DNA of 64,000 nucleotides from Bradyrhizobium sp. RP6 (GTDB lineage Bacteria > Pseudomonadota > Alphaproteobacteria > Rhizobiales > Xanthobacteraceae), in assembly GCF_003837805.1 (NCBI RefSeq), contig NZ_RQIT01000013.1, positions 124,001 through 188,000 of the forward strand, given 5' to 3'. Every line of letters begins with the position of its first letter. Position 1 is the stretch's first letter. This document shows positions 1-7,529 of the stretch, in pieces. The position numbers and the translations under genes are program-made. The notes below the pieces were generated by a model. The model was not told where the DNA came from. It made no database searches and was given only the letters and a program-made list of their open reading frames with translations.

Positions 1-495
1 GTGACGCTCGCGTCGGGCCGCAAGAGCGATTTCTACTTCAACCTCAAGCCGACCATGCTCGACCCCGAAGGCGCGACGCTGCTCGCCGAGCTGACCTATG
101 AGGCGCTCAAGGACGATCAGCTCGATTTCATCGGCGGGCTCGAGATGGGTGCCGTCCCGCTCGCCGGCGCGCTGGCGCAGATCTCCTGGATCAAAGGCCA
201 TCCGATCGCGGCCTTCTTCGTGCGCAAGAAGCCGAAAGAGCACGGCGCCAAGCTCGCGATCGAAGGCCTGCCCAAGGGCGAGACGCTGGCGGGCAAGCGC
301 GTCGTCATCGTCGAGGACGTCACCACCACGGGCGGCTCTGCGATGAAGGCGGTGGAATCGGTGCGCGAGACCGGCGCCGATGTGGTGCTGGTGCTAACCA
401 TGGTCGACCGCGAGGAAGGCGCCACCGACACCTTTGGTGCGGCCGGCCTGCCGTTCCGTTCGCTGTACAAGGCGTCGGAGTTCTTGAAGGCGTAA
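1..495 (+). CDS. pyrE: Orotate phosphoribosyltransferase, 5' end cut by window edge
   Basis: Transfers phosphoribose from PRPP to orotate to give OMP, the fifth step of pyrimidine synthesis, in the cytoplasm. The readable 164 residues hold the flexible-loop motif [10 protein letters not shown] (about 73-82) and the PRPP-binding loop [14 protein letters not shown] (about 101-114), both diagnostic. The family is usually about 185-190 residues and the visible protein begins directly in the [11 protein letters not shown] substrate segment, so roughly 20 N-terminal residues lie before base 1. The GTG at base 1 is therefore unlikely to be the true start. pyrD lies 15 kb downstream on the same strand, not in the same operon. 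Confidence 0.95.
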   Translation: MTLASGRKSDFYFNLKPTMLDPEGATLLAELTYEALKDDQLDFIGGLEMGAVPLAGALAQISWIKGHPIAAFFVRKKPKEHGAKLAIEGLPKGETLAGKRVVIVEDVTTTGGSAMKAVESVRETGADVVLVLTMVDREEGATDTFGAAGLPFRSLYKASEFLKA

Positions 496-704
496 GAGGA
501 CGAGACCTTCTCCGTCGACATGCCTGGGCGTGCCCCGGGAGCAACGCCGTCCGTGAAAGCTGCGCCCGGCCATAAAGAGATCACCGCCTCGTCTTGAAAC
601 CGCCGCCACGCAACCGCTCATTTACCATCGCGCATTAGGGTGAACCGTGCGCTGGAGACCTCGAACGGTCCCGGCCGGTTCCGTAGCGTCGGGTGGAGTG
701 AGCC

Positions 705-1490
705 GTGCGTACAGATTTGTTCCATACGCAGCGTCGCGCAATGTTCGCAGCCGTCACGGTTGCGGTTCCCATGCTCGCGGCCCCGACCCCGGTTTCGGCC
801 GAAGGCCTGTTCGATTTCCTGTTCGGCGGAATGCAGCGGCCGCAGCCACAGCAGCCGAACGCCTCCTCCGATCCCTTCACAGGCCAGCAGAATCCGCAAT
901 ATGTACCGCCGACACGCGCGGCCGGCGGCTCGGGCCCGGCTTTCTGCGTGCGCAGCTGCGATGGCAAATATTTTCCGCTGATGCGAGGCGCCGTCTCACC
1001 AGCGCAGATGTGTCAGGCCTTCTGCCCCGCCACCGCCACAAAGGTCTATTTTGGGTCCAGCATCGACGGCGCCTATTCGCAGAGCGGCGAGCGCTACGCC
1101 GACAGCGAAAACGCGTTCGCCTATCGCAAGGCACTGCGCGCCGACTGCACCTGCAACGGCCGTGAACCGGTCGGGCTCGCCCCGGTCGATCTCGCGCTGG
1201 ACTCCTCGCTGAAGGCCGGCGACGTGATTGCCACCACCGACGGCCTCGTCGCCTATACCGGCATCCGCGTCGGCAACGATCAGGCTGCGGACTTCACACC
1301 GGTTGCCTCCTATCCCGGCCTCACCGCCCAGGTCCGCGCGCGCCTCGGCGAGATGAAGGTGGCGCCGGTGCGGGCAGAGGCGGTGTCGGCAGATGCGCCG
1401 GCCCCGGCCGAGATCGTGCGCGAGACGCTGCCTGATGTGACGGTGCCGAAAACGGCCGCGAAGCCGGCGAAGCGCGCGGGGTTGGATTAG
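705..1490 (+). CDS. DUF2865 family secreted protein
   Basis: A 261-residue protein of unknown function. The N-terminus (about 1-33) is a signal peptide ending near VSAEG, so export to the periplasm is expected. After a Pro/Gln-rich linker (45-70) comes the conserved core with Cys-containing stretches AFCVRSCDGKYFPL (about 79-92) and QMCQAFCP (about 101-108), then a third Cys pair near DCTCNG. This layout fits DUF2865, found mainly in Rhizobiales. The C-terminal tail is low complexity and rich in Ala, Pro and Lys. The start is GTG at 705; an internal ATG at MFAAV would still leave a signal peptide. It stands alone, followed by a palindromic repeat. Confidence 0.75.
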   Translation: MRTDLFHTQRRAMFAAVTVAVPMLAAPTPVSAEGLFDFLFGGMQRPQPQQPNASSDPFTGQQNPQYVPPTRAAGGSGPAFCVRSCDGKYFPLMRGAVSPAQMCQAFCPATATKVYFGSSIDGAYSQSGERYADSENAFAYRKALRADCTCNGREPVGLAPVDLALDSSLKAGDVIATTDGLVAYTGIRVGNDQAADFTPVASYPGLTAQVRARLGEMKVAPVRAEAVSADAPAPAEIVRETLPDVTVPKTAAKPAKRAGLD

Positions 1491-1497
1491 CTACTTC

Positions 1498-1601
1498 CGT
1501 CATTCCTGGGCATCGCGCAGCGATGAACTCCGGTGCGCGAGTGCGCACCGGAGAATCTCGAGATTCCAGGATCGATGCTAACGCATCGCCCCGGAATGAC
1601 G
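1498..1601. repeat. Intergenic palindromic repeat, family C copy 1
   Basis: About 104 bp bounded by CGTCATTCC and its inverted copy GGAATGACG, with an inner TCTCGAGATTCC core. A second member with the same ends and core is at 38558-38657. It sits between convergent genes, downstream of the DUF2865 gene, and could fold as a long hairpin that ends or protects transcripts. Confidence 0.75.
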
Positions 1602-1613
1602 GCGAACGAGCCG

Positions 1614-2045
1614 TCACCTCCCGATGATCACCCCGATCACGTTGGGCGCGGCCAGATATTTCTCCTCGATCGCCGCGCGCGCGGCGGCACGGTTCTCCGG
1701 CGTCAGGAGACCGCGCTTCTCGGCCAGGATCATCCAGCAGAAACCCCACCAATCCGTCAGCATGCCCGTTTCGTCGACAAGGTCGTAACCCTGCTCGGCC
1801 GCGAAGATGCGCGCATGGGCCTCGTCCAGCGTGTCGAGAAACAGATGGTCCTCGGTCGAGAACAGATCGTCGCTGACGTCGTCGATGGTGTAGCCCCAGA
1901 TCGACTGGCACACGGCGTTGAACTCGCGGTCGAACTGATCGTCATCGACGGCGTAGCGCCGGGCCGCCTGATGCAGCCGCGATAGCGAGCGCGCGAAATC
2001 GGCGATCCGGGTAAGGGCAAATTGGTCGAAGGCAACGGTGGACAT
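1614..2045 (-). CDS. Conserved hypothetical protein, acidic, 143 aa
   Basis: I do not recognise the family. From the ATG at 2045 (MSTVAFDQFALTR) it encodes 143 residues, acidic and rich in Asp/Glu, with no signal peptide and no membrane segment. A Trp/Phe/Cys-rich stretch (TDWWGFCWMILAEKRG) lies in the last third. The reading frame stays open upstream to 2117 but that extension (MIYHCDS) looks non-coding, and the downstream ATG fits the compositional change. It faces the DUF2865 gene across a repeat and shares its strand with pdeM, 121 bp upstream. A soluble regulatory or antitoxin-like role is possible, but nothing in the sequence shows it. Confidence 0.6.
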   Translation of the reverse strand: MSTVAFDQFALTRIADFARSLSRLHQAARRYAVDDDQFDREFNAVCQSIWGYTIDDVSDDLFSTEDHLFLDTLDEAHARIFAAEQGYDLVDETGMLTDWWGFCWMILAEKRGLLTPENRAAARAAIEEKYLAAPNVIGVIIGR

Positions 2046-2166
2046 GTAGTCCTCGCAAAGTCGGACAGACACTAGATATTGTATCGGCAAGGCCGCCGAA
2101 TCACAATGATATATCAAAGACTTGCTAAATTGTTCTTAATTTGTTCCGAGATGCAGACGGCGTCTC

Positions 2167-2865
2167 TTAGTAACAGCGCGAGGCCGCGATGGCGTGGACC
2201 CGGCGGTCGCCGAGGAGATGGGCGACGAAGCCGTTCTTCGGAAAGATCTTGGCGAAGGCAGCGTCGCGGATGCTGAGGCCGCCGGCATAGGCGCCGAAGG
2301 CGGGCATCACGGCACGCATCCCGTCACCGGCGAAGCAGCGGCGCTCCATCGAGCGACCGCGCGCGGAGACGCGCGCCTTCGGATGCAGATGGCCGGCGAC
2401 CTCGCCGCTTGCACCGGTCGGCTCGTGGCGGAAGGTGATCGGGCCGATCATGACCTCGTCCGCGACGGTGCCGCCGAGATCGCGCGGCAGCATGGGATCG
2501 TGATTGCCTGAGATCCAGATCCAGTCGCGGCCGCTCTGGAGTTCCGCGACGGCGTTGCGATCGTCCGGCAACAGGCGCTCATGCGCGGTGCGGTCGTGAA
2601 AGCTGTCGCCAAGCGCGATGACGGTTCGCGGATTATGGCGGGAGATGACAGCAGCGAGCCGGCCGAGCGTCGCGATGGTATCGTAAGGCGGCAGCAGCAC
2701 GCCGCGCGTTGCGAAACTCGAGCCTTTCTCCAGATGGAGGTCGGAGACCACGAGCAGGCGCTCCTCGTCCCAGAACAGCGCGCCGGAGAGATCGGTGAGG
2801 AACGAGATGCCCGCGACATCCAACCCGCCCGTTGACGTAATCGATAGTGCAACATGCTCCGTCAT
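2167..2865 (-). CDS. pdeM: Ligase-associated DNA damage response endonuclease PdeM (metallophosphoesterase)
   Basis: A calcineurin-like metallophosphoesterase whose family members are Mn-dependent DNA nucleases linked to an ATP-dependent ligase. All metal motifs are present in order: VSDLHLEKG, ALGDSFHD, ISGNHD and GHLHP. I chose the ATG at 2865 (MTEHVALS), which gives 232 residues. The frame is open to 2940, but the added residues are the translation of a palindromic repeat and the ATG itself is part of that repeat's inner arm. lhr lies just upstream on the same strand, separated only by the repeat, so the two probably form one operon. The ligase and exonuclease partners are at 19456-22160. 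Confidence 0.9.
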   Translation of the reverse strand: MTEHVALSITSTGGLDVAGISFLTDLSGALFWDEERLLVVSDLHLEKGSSFATRGVLLPPYDTIATLGRLAAVISRHNPRTVIALGDSFHDRTAHERLLPDDRNAVAELQSGRDWIWISGNHDPMLPRDLGGTVADEVMIGPITFRHEPTGASGEVAGHLHPKARVSARGRSMERRCFAGDGMRAVMPAFGAYAGGLSIRDAAFAKIFPKNGFVAHLLGDRRVHAIAASRCY

Positions 2866-2943
2866 GGCCGGGCTTGTCCCGGCCATCCACGTTCTTGCTG
2901 CGGCGACGAAGACGTGGATGCCCGGGACAAGCCCGGCCATGAC
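2861..2943. repeat. Intergenic palindromic repeat, family D, with perfect 22-bp inverted ends
   Basis: 83 bp bounded by perfect 22-bp inverted repeats at 2861-2882 and 2922-2943 (both carry GGCCGGGCTTGTCCCGG or its complement). It lies between lhr and pdeM and overlaps the ATG of pdeM. Read as protein it gives the MAGLVPG and GTSPAMT peptides that falsely extend pdeM. Confidence 0.85.
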
Positions 2944-2981
2944 GGTGTGGATGGATTAGCGCGCCCCACTGGCAAAATTCT

Positions 2982-5648
2982 CTACGACATCGCCTCTTTG
3001 ACGAGCTCGTCGGCGGCCTCCGCCAAAAGCTCGTCTGCAGCTTCGCCATAGACTGACTCGCGGCCGATTTCCAGCATCACGGGGACAGCCAGCGGGGAGA
3101 CGTGGTCGAGTTCCCGGTGCGTGATGCGGCCGTGGATTCGGGCGAGCATGTCGCTGAGGCGGCGCAGGTCGAGCAGGCCGGTGGCGGCATCGGCACGCGC
3201 AGCGCGCAAGAGCACGTGGTCGGCCTGGTGCTTGCGCAGGACGTCGTAGACGAGGTCGGTCGAGAACAGCACCTGACGGCGGCTCTTCTCTTCGCCAGTG
3301 TGGCGGCGTGCGATCAGGCCGGAGATGATCGCGCAGTTGCGGAAGGTGCGCTTCATCAGCGCGGATTCCGCGAGCCAGGCTTCGAGATCATCGCCGAGCA
3401 TGTCAGGATCGAACAGGGCGTTGAGGTCGATCCTGCCGTCGCGGATCATGAAGGAGAGATCGCCGAGCGCCCAGATCGCCACCGCATATTCGTTGGCGAC
3501 GAAGCCGAGCGGCCGCGCGCGGGCGCGCTCGAGGCGCCGCGTCAGCAGCATGCCGAGGGTCTGATGCGCGAGGCGGCCCTCAAAAGGGTAGCAGACGAGA
3601 TAATGCTTGTTGGCACGCGGAAAGCTTTCCACCAGCAGCTCCCGCACCGCCGGCACGCGCGAGACGTCCTTCTGCAGCGACAGCCAGTCGCGCACCTGCT
3701 CCGGCAAGCCGCCCCATGCGCGGCCATCATCGAGCAGGCGCCGCACGCGCTCGGCGAGATAGGTCGAGAGCGGGAATTTGCCGCCCATATAGGACGGCAC
3801 CTTCGGGTCCTTGTCATGCGCGCGCGAGACATAGACCTGGTCCTCGACCAGGGTCTCGTAGCGCACCACCTCGCCTGAGAACACGAAGGTGTCGCGGGGC
3901 GAGAGGCCCTCGATGAAGGCCTCCTCGATCTCGCCAAGCAGCCTGCCGCCGCGCGCAATCACCCCGGTCGAGCCGCCTGCTTTCCCTTGACCGCCGCCGC
4001 GCGAGCGCACCAGCCGCACCTTCAGCATGTCGTCCTCGACGATGGTGCCGACATTCATCCGATAGCTCTGCCGCACCTTTGGATTGGCGACGCGCCAGCG
4101 GCCCTCCTTGTCCTGCTTGATGCGGGCGAAGCGCTCATAGGTCCTCAGTGCGTAGCCCCCGGAGGCGACGAAATCGACGACGTCGTCGAAATCCTGCCGC
4201 GACAGGTCGGCGTAGGGCGCGGCGGTGCGGACCTCGCGGTAGAGATCATCGGAGAGGAACGGCTCGCCGCAGGCACAGCCGAGCACATGCTGGGCGAGGA
4301 CGTCGAGCGCCCCTTGGCGCAGCGGCGGCGTGTCCTGCGCGTTCTCCGCAATGGCATCGATGGCGACGCGGCACTCCAGCACTTCGAAGCGGTTGGCCGG
4401 CACCAGCACCGCGCGCGAGGCTTCGTCGAGGCGGTGATTGGCACGACCGATGCGCTGCATCAGGCGCGAGGAGCCCTTGGGCGCGCCGATATTGACGACG
4501 AGATCGACATCGCCCCAGTCGACGCCGAGGTCGAGCGAGGAGGTGCAGACCACGCCACGCAGCCTGCCGGCCGACATGGCATCCTCGACCTTGCGGCGCT
4601 GGGCGACGTCGAGCGAGCCGTGATGCAGCGCGATGGCAAGGCCGTCGTCGTTCATGCTCCAGAGATTCTGGAACAGCATCTCGGCCTGGCTGCGGGTGTT
4701 GACGAAGACCAGCGTGGTCTTGTTCGCCTTGATCAGCTCGTAGATCTCGGGGAGCGCGTGGCGCGCGCTGTGGCCGGCCCAGGGCAGCCGCTCGCGCGTA
4801 TCGAGCATCTCGACCACGGGCGGCGCGGCACCGCCGGCGACGACGATATCGGCAGCGGCCTCCTTGCCGTCGGGCTGCGGCACCAGGAAGCGCGCGAGCT
4901 GATCCGGCTCGGCCACAGTCGCCGATAGGCCGATGGCGCGCATCTGCGGCGCGAGGCGCCAGAGCCGCGCGAGCCCGAGCGAGAGCAGATCGCCGCGCTT
5001 GGACGTCACCAGCGCATGCAGCTCGTCGAGCACGATGCGCTTCAAGGAGGAAAACAGGAACGGTGCGTCGTCGGAGGAGAGCAGCAGTGCGAGCTGCTCG
5101 GGCGTCGTCAGCAACACGTCCGGCGGATAGCGCCGCTGCCGCTGCCGCCGCGACACCGGCGTGTCGCCGGTGCGGGTCTCGACCTTGATCGGCAGCGCCA
5201 TCTCCGCGACCGGCCGCTCCAGATTGCGCGCGATGTCGACGGCAAGCGCCTTGAGCGGCGAGATGTAGAGGGTGTGCAGGCCGCCGGCGCGCTGCACGCT
5301 GCGGCCGGTGGAGACGAGGTTCTTCGCGCCCGCGCCCCGTTCGACCGACTGCGCCGACAGCTCCACCAGCGTCGGCAGAAACCCGGCGAGCGTCTTGCCG
5401 GCGCCGGTCGGCGCAATCAGGAGCGCCGAGCGGTCCTCGCGCGCCTTCTCCAGCAGCGCCAACTGATGCGCGCGCGGCGACCAGCCGCGGGCTGCGAACC
5501 ACGCCTGGAAGAGATCCGGCAGCAGCGCGGCCGGCTTGACCGATATTTGGAGGATCCGAGGCGGCACAGCATGACAGGTAAGCCGCAGGAGCGGATTCGT
5601 CGAGGGGTGGCCCTCCCCGCCTGCGGCGAGAAGGGCAAGAGATCTCAC
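2982..5648 (-). CDS. lhr: Ligase-associated DNA damage response DEXH-box helicase (Lhr family)
   Basis: A large superfamily 2 DNA helicase of the Lhr core type, expected to translocate 3' to 5' on single-stranded DNA and unwind duplexes during repair. Visible are the Q-motif region (SPRAHQLALLEKA), Walker A APTGAGKT (about 79-86), Walker B LDELHAL, motif III LSATV, and motif VI QRIGRANH, followed by the Lhr winged-helix and C-terminal domains. At 888 residues it is slightly longer than usual. The GTG at 5648 overlaps the stop of the upstream gene as GTGA, but the first 30 residues are not typical. A GTG at 5567 would start nearer the conserved region, so the true start is open. Its operon partner is pdeM. 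Confidence 0.92.
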   Translation of the reverse strand: MRSLALLAAGGEGHPSTNPLLRLTCHAVPPRILQISVKPAALLPDLFQAWFAARGWSPRAHQLALLEKAREDRSALLIAPTGAGKTLAGFLPTLVELSAQSVERGAGAKNLVSTGRSVQRAGGLHTLYISPLKALAVDIARNLERPVAEMALPIKVETRTGDTPVSRRQRQRRYPPDVLLTTPEQLALLLSSDDAPFLFSSLKRIVLDELHALVTSKRGDLLSLGLARLWRLAPQMRAIGLSATVAEPDQLARFLVPQPDGKEAAADIVVAGGAAPPVVEMLDTRERLPWAGHSARHALPEIYELIKANKTTLVFVNTRSQAEMLFQNLWSMNDDGLAIALHHGSLDVAQRRKVEDAMSAGRLRGVVCTSSLDLGVDWGDVDLVVNIGAPKGSSRLMQRIGRANHRLDEASRAVLVPANRFEVLECRVAIDAIAENAQDTPPLRQGALDVLAQHVLGCACGEPFLSDDLYREVRTAAPYADLSRQDFDDVVDFVASGGYALRTYERFARIKQDKEGRWRVANPKVRQSYRMNVGTIVEDDMLKVRLVRSRGGGQGKAGGSTGVIARGGRLLGEIEEAFIEGLSPRDTFVFSGEVVRYETLVEDQVYVSRAHDKDPKVPSYMGGKFPLSTYLAERVRRLLDDGRAWGGLPEQVRDWLSLQKDVSRVPAVRELLVESFPRANKHYLVCYPFEGRLAHQTLGMLLTRRLERARARPLGFVANEYAVAIWALGDLSFMIRDGRIDLNALFDPDMLGDDLEAWLAESALMKRTFRNCAIISGLIARRHTGEEKSRRQVLFSTDLVYDVLRKHQADHVLLRAARADAATGLLDLRRLSDMLARIHGRITHRELDHVSPLAVPVMLEIGRESVYGEAADELLAEAADELVKEAMS

Positions 5649-6010
5649 ACGCCGGTCGGCACCTGGTCCAGAAATCCGGTCACGCGGCTGATGCGCCCCT
5701 CCTTCAGCACGGCAAATTCCGTGCCCTTGATCGGGCTGTCGGTGCCGTCAGGACCAAGTCCCCACGAAAAGCGGACGTGATCGCCGTAGCCGTCTGGCTC
5801 GCCGATCAGCCTGAACTTGAAATCGGGAAAGCGCTGCTGCACGCCCGCGATCAGCGCCTCGATGCCGTCCCGGCCCTCGCCCTTCATCAAGGGATCGACA
5901 TAGCTCGCATCCGTCGTCCAGCTTTCGCTGAGCAGCTCGCGACGTCGTCCGGCCGTGCGCTCGTTCCAGAGCTCGATGTAGCGGTGGGCGATGGTGGTGG
6001 GGTCGATCAT
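5645..6010 (-). CDS. NTF2-like / SnoaL-like protein
   Basis: A 121-residue cone-shaped NTF2-fold protein. Typical features are the N-terminal helix segment IAHRYIELWNE, the central DPLMKGEGRDGIEALI and the C-terminal sheet with GTEFAVLKEGRISRVTGFLDQVP. Such proteins bind or turn over small hydrophobic molecules; no substrate can be inferred. The ATG at 6010 (MIDPTTIA) fits the family N-terminus and length; an open extension to 6100 looks non-coding. Its stop overlaps the first possible start of lhr by 4 bases, so it may be co-transcribed with lhr and pdeM although a repair role is not expected. Confidence 0.8.
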   Translation of the reverse strand: MIDPTTIAHRYIELWNERTAGRRRELLSESWTTDASYVDPLMKGEGRDGIEALIAGVQQRFPDFKFRLIGEPDGYGDHVRFSWGLGPDGTDSPIKGTEFAVLKEGRISRVTGFLDQVPTGV

Positions 6011-6124
6011 GGTGCTCTCCTTCGATGGTGCCGTGTTGTCCGGCTGACCGCGACTATCGAAGGTCCACGCGCGTTGATCGATTACCCCGGAGGTCATCAA
6101 CGCGCGTGGGGTTTTCGCAAAAAA

Positions 6125-6475
6125 TTACTTCGCCGCCGTCACCATGACCTCGACAGTGTATTGCGGGGCGGCCAGCTTGGCTTCGACGGTGGCGCGCGCC
6201 GGGGTGTTGCCGGGCGAGACCCAGGCGTCCCACACCGCGTTCATCTCGCCGAAAGTCTTCATGTCGGTGATGTAGATCGTTGCCGACAGCAGCTTCGACT
6301 TGTCGGTGCCGGCCTTGGCGAGGTGGCCGTCGATGGTCGCCAGGATGTCCTGGGTCTGCTTCGTCACGCTTTCGCCGGCCGCCTTGTTCGCGACGACGCC
6401 GGCGAGATAGACCGTGTTGCCGTGCACGACGACCTGGCTCATGCGCGGACCGGTTTCAAAACGCTGAATGCTCAT
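6125..6475 (-). CDS. RidA family protein (enamine/imine deaminase-like)
   Basis: A 116-residue member of the YjgF/YER057c/UK114 family. RidA proteins hydrolyse reactive enamine and imine intermediates released by PLP enzymes. Seen here are the N-terminal VYLAGVVAN strand, the ILATIDGHLAKAGTDKSKLL helix region and the C-terminal PARATVEAKL segment with the Arg that binds the substrate carboxylate in active RidA. The start is the ATG at 6475 (MSIQRFETG). The strand is shared with the esterase upstream, but a tandem repeat lies between them. The precise subfamily and substrate cannot be told from sequence alone. Confidence 0.88.
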   Translation of the reverse strand: MSIQRFETGPRMSQVVVHGNTVYLAGVVANKAAGESVTKQTQDILATIDGHLAKAGTDKSKLLSATIYITDMKTFGEMNAVWDAWVSPGNTPARATVEAKLAAPQYTVEVMVTAAK

Positions 6476-6536
6476 TGGGGATCTCCTGGTGGAATGGCGG
6501 CCCTGTCTAGCCCAGCACCTCGCGCTCTGCCACCCC

Positions 6537-6608
6537 GGGCACGCATGCGTTGCCGGGCACGCATGCGTTGCCTGCGGCGGATGCGTCACCGCCGATGCAT
6601 GCGTCGCT
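6537..6608. repeat. 18-bp tandem repeat, about four units
   Basis: Two identical 18-bp units (GGGCACGCATGCGTTGCC) at 6537-6554 and 6555-6572 are followed by two diverged units of the same length to 6608, each keeping ATGCGT. The array begins directly after the stop codon of the esterase gene and ends shortly before ridA. The units have the self-complementary core GCATGC. Confidence 0.75.
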
Positions 6609-7526
6609 TTACGGAAACTGGCTGAAGAATGTCCAGATCGTCTCGGCACCATCGATGTCGGCGTTCTGCGGCCCCAGCAGGCCGACGGCGACCTTCGGGA
6701 AGCGGGCATCCGGAGCAAATCCGGGCACGCGATGGCCGCCCTGGTTGACACGATACAGCACCACGTCGTGTCCCCGGGGGCAGCGTGAGGAGATCCGCGT
6801 GACCGTGGAATGGTCTGCGGGCGCCCTGTCCGGCAAATCAGTCGTCTCGGCGTCATCGGTCTCGCAGCCATTGAGCCTGCGCCAGAAGGCCAGTGTCTCG
6901 TCGGTGGACCAGAACCCGTCCGCGGCAAAGTAGCTCGATCCGCGTCCGCCGGCGTAGGGGACCAGCAGGTCCGCGGTGCCGTTCATGAGCAGCATCGGGA
7001 GCGGCCGTGACGGATGGCATGTGACGGCAGCCTCGTCGGTGAGATTCATGATCACACTCGCAGCTGCCGCGAACAAATCGGCGCGCGCGCAGACCATCGT
7101 CATCGCCATGGCGCCGCCATTGGAGATGCCCGCGATGAAGACGCGCTTTGCATCGGCCGTGCCGTCGGCCACCAGCTTCTCGACGAGCTTTGCGATGAAG
7201 GCGACGTCATCGGTACCTGCCGGTGGTCCACGCAGTGCGGGCCCGGCCTTCGTTCGCGCGTCCGCCCATGCATTGTTGAGCCCGTCCGGAAAGACCACGG
7301 CCAGGCCCTCGCGCTTTGCAACCTGCGGCCAGGCCGTCCGCGTGATCATGTCGGCACCGCGCTGGGTCTTGCCATGCAGCACGATCACGAGCGGTGCAGG
7401 TCTCTTGGCCGGCAGTTGCGCGGTGTAGGACCGCTTCACGCCGTCGACGTCGATCGTAACGGCGGATGCAGCTGAAGCTGCCGCCAATGACGCGGCCAGC
7501 GCCGCGATGCGCATCCATCGCAGCAT
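6609..7526 (-). CDS. Secreted PHB depolymerase-type esterase (LpqC family)
   Basis: A 305-residue alpha/beta hydrolase resembling polyhydroxybutyrate depolymerase and feruloyl esterase proteins (LpqC/COG3509). Residues 1-22 form a signal peptide ending SAVT. The oxyanion segment LHGKTQRG is at about 50-57 and the nucleophile elbow GISNGG puts the catalytic Ser at about 136; an Asp in NGTADLLVPY and a His in NQGGHRVPG complete the triad. The protein should act in the periplasm or outside on polyester or ester bonds. It starts 3 bases after the stop of the flavin dehydrogenase on the same strand, so the two are almost certainly co-transcribed. Confidence 0.85.
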   Translation of the reverse strand: MLRWMRIAALAASLAAASAASAVTIDVDGVKRSYTAQLPAKRPAPLVIVLHGKTQRGADMITRTAWPQVAKREGLAVVFPDGLNNAWADARTKAGPALRGPPAGTDDVAFIAKLVEKLVADGTADAKRVFIAGISNGGAMAMTMVCARADLFAAAASVIMNLTDEAAVTCHPSRPLPMLLMNGTADLLVPYAGGRGSSYFAADGFWSTDETLAFWRRLNGCETDDAETTDLPDRAPADHSTVTRISSRCPRGHDVVLYRVNQGGHRVPGFAPDARFPKVAVGLLGPQNADIDGAETIWTFFSQFP

Positions 7527-7529
7527 GAT

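Noticed and set aside
3987-4928. Long open frame on the plus strand inside lhr
   Set aside because: Antisense to the conserved helicase region; it has no family resemblance and is a product of high GC third positions.
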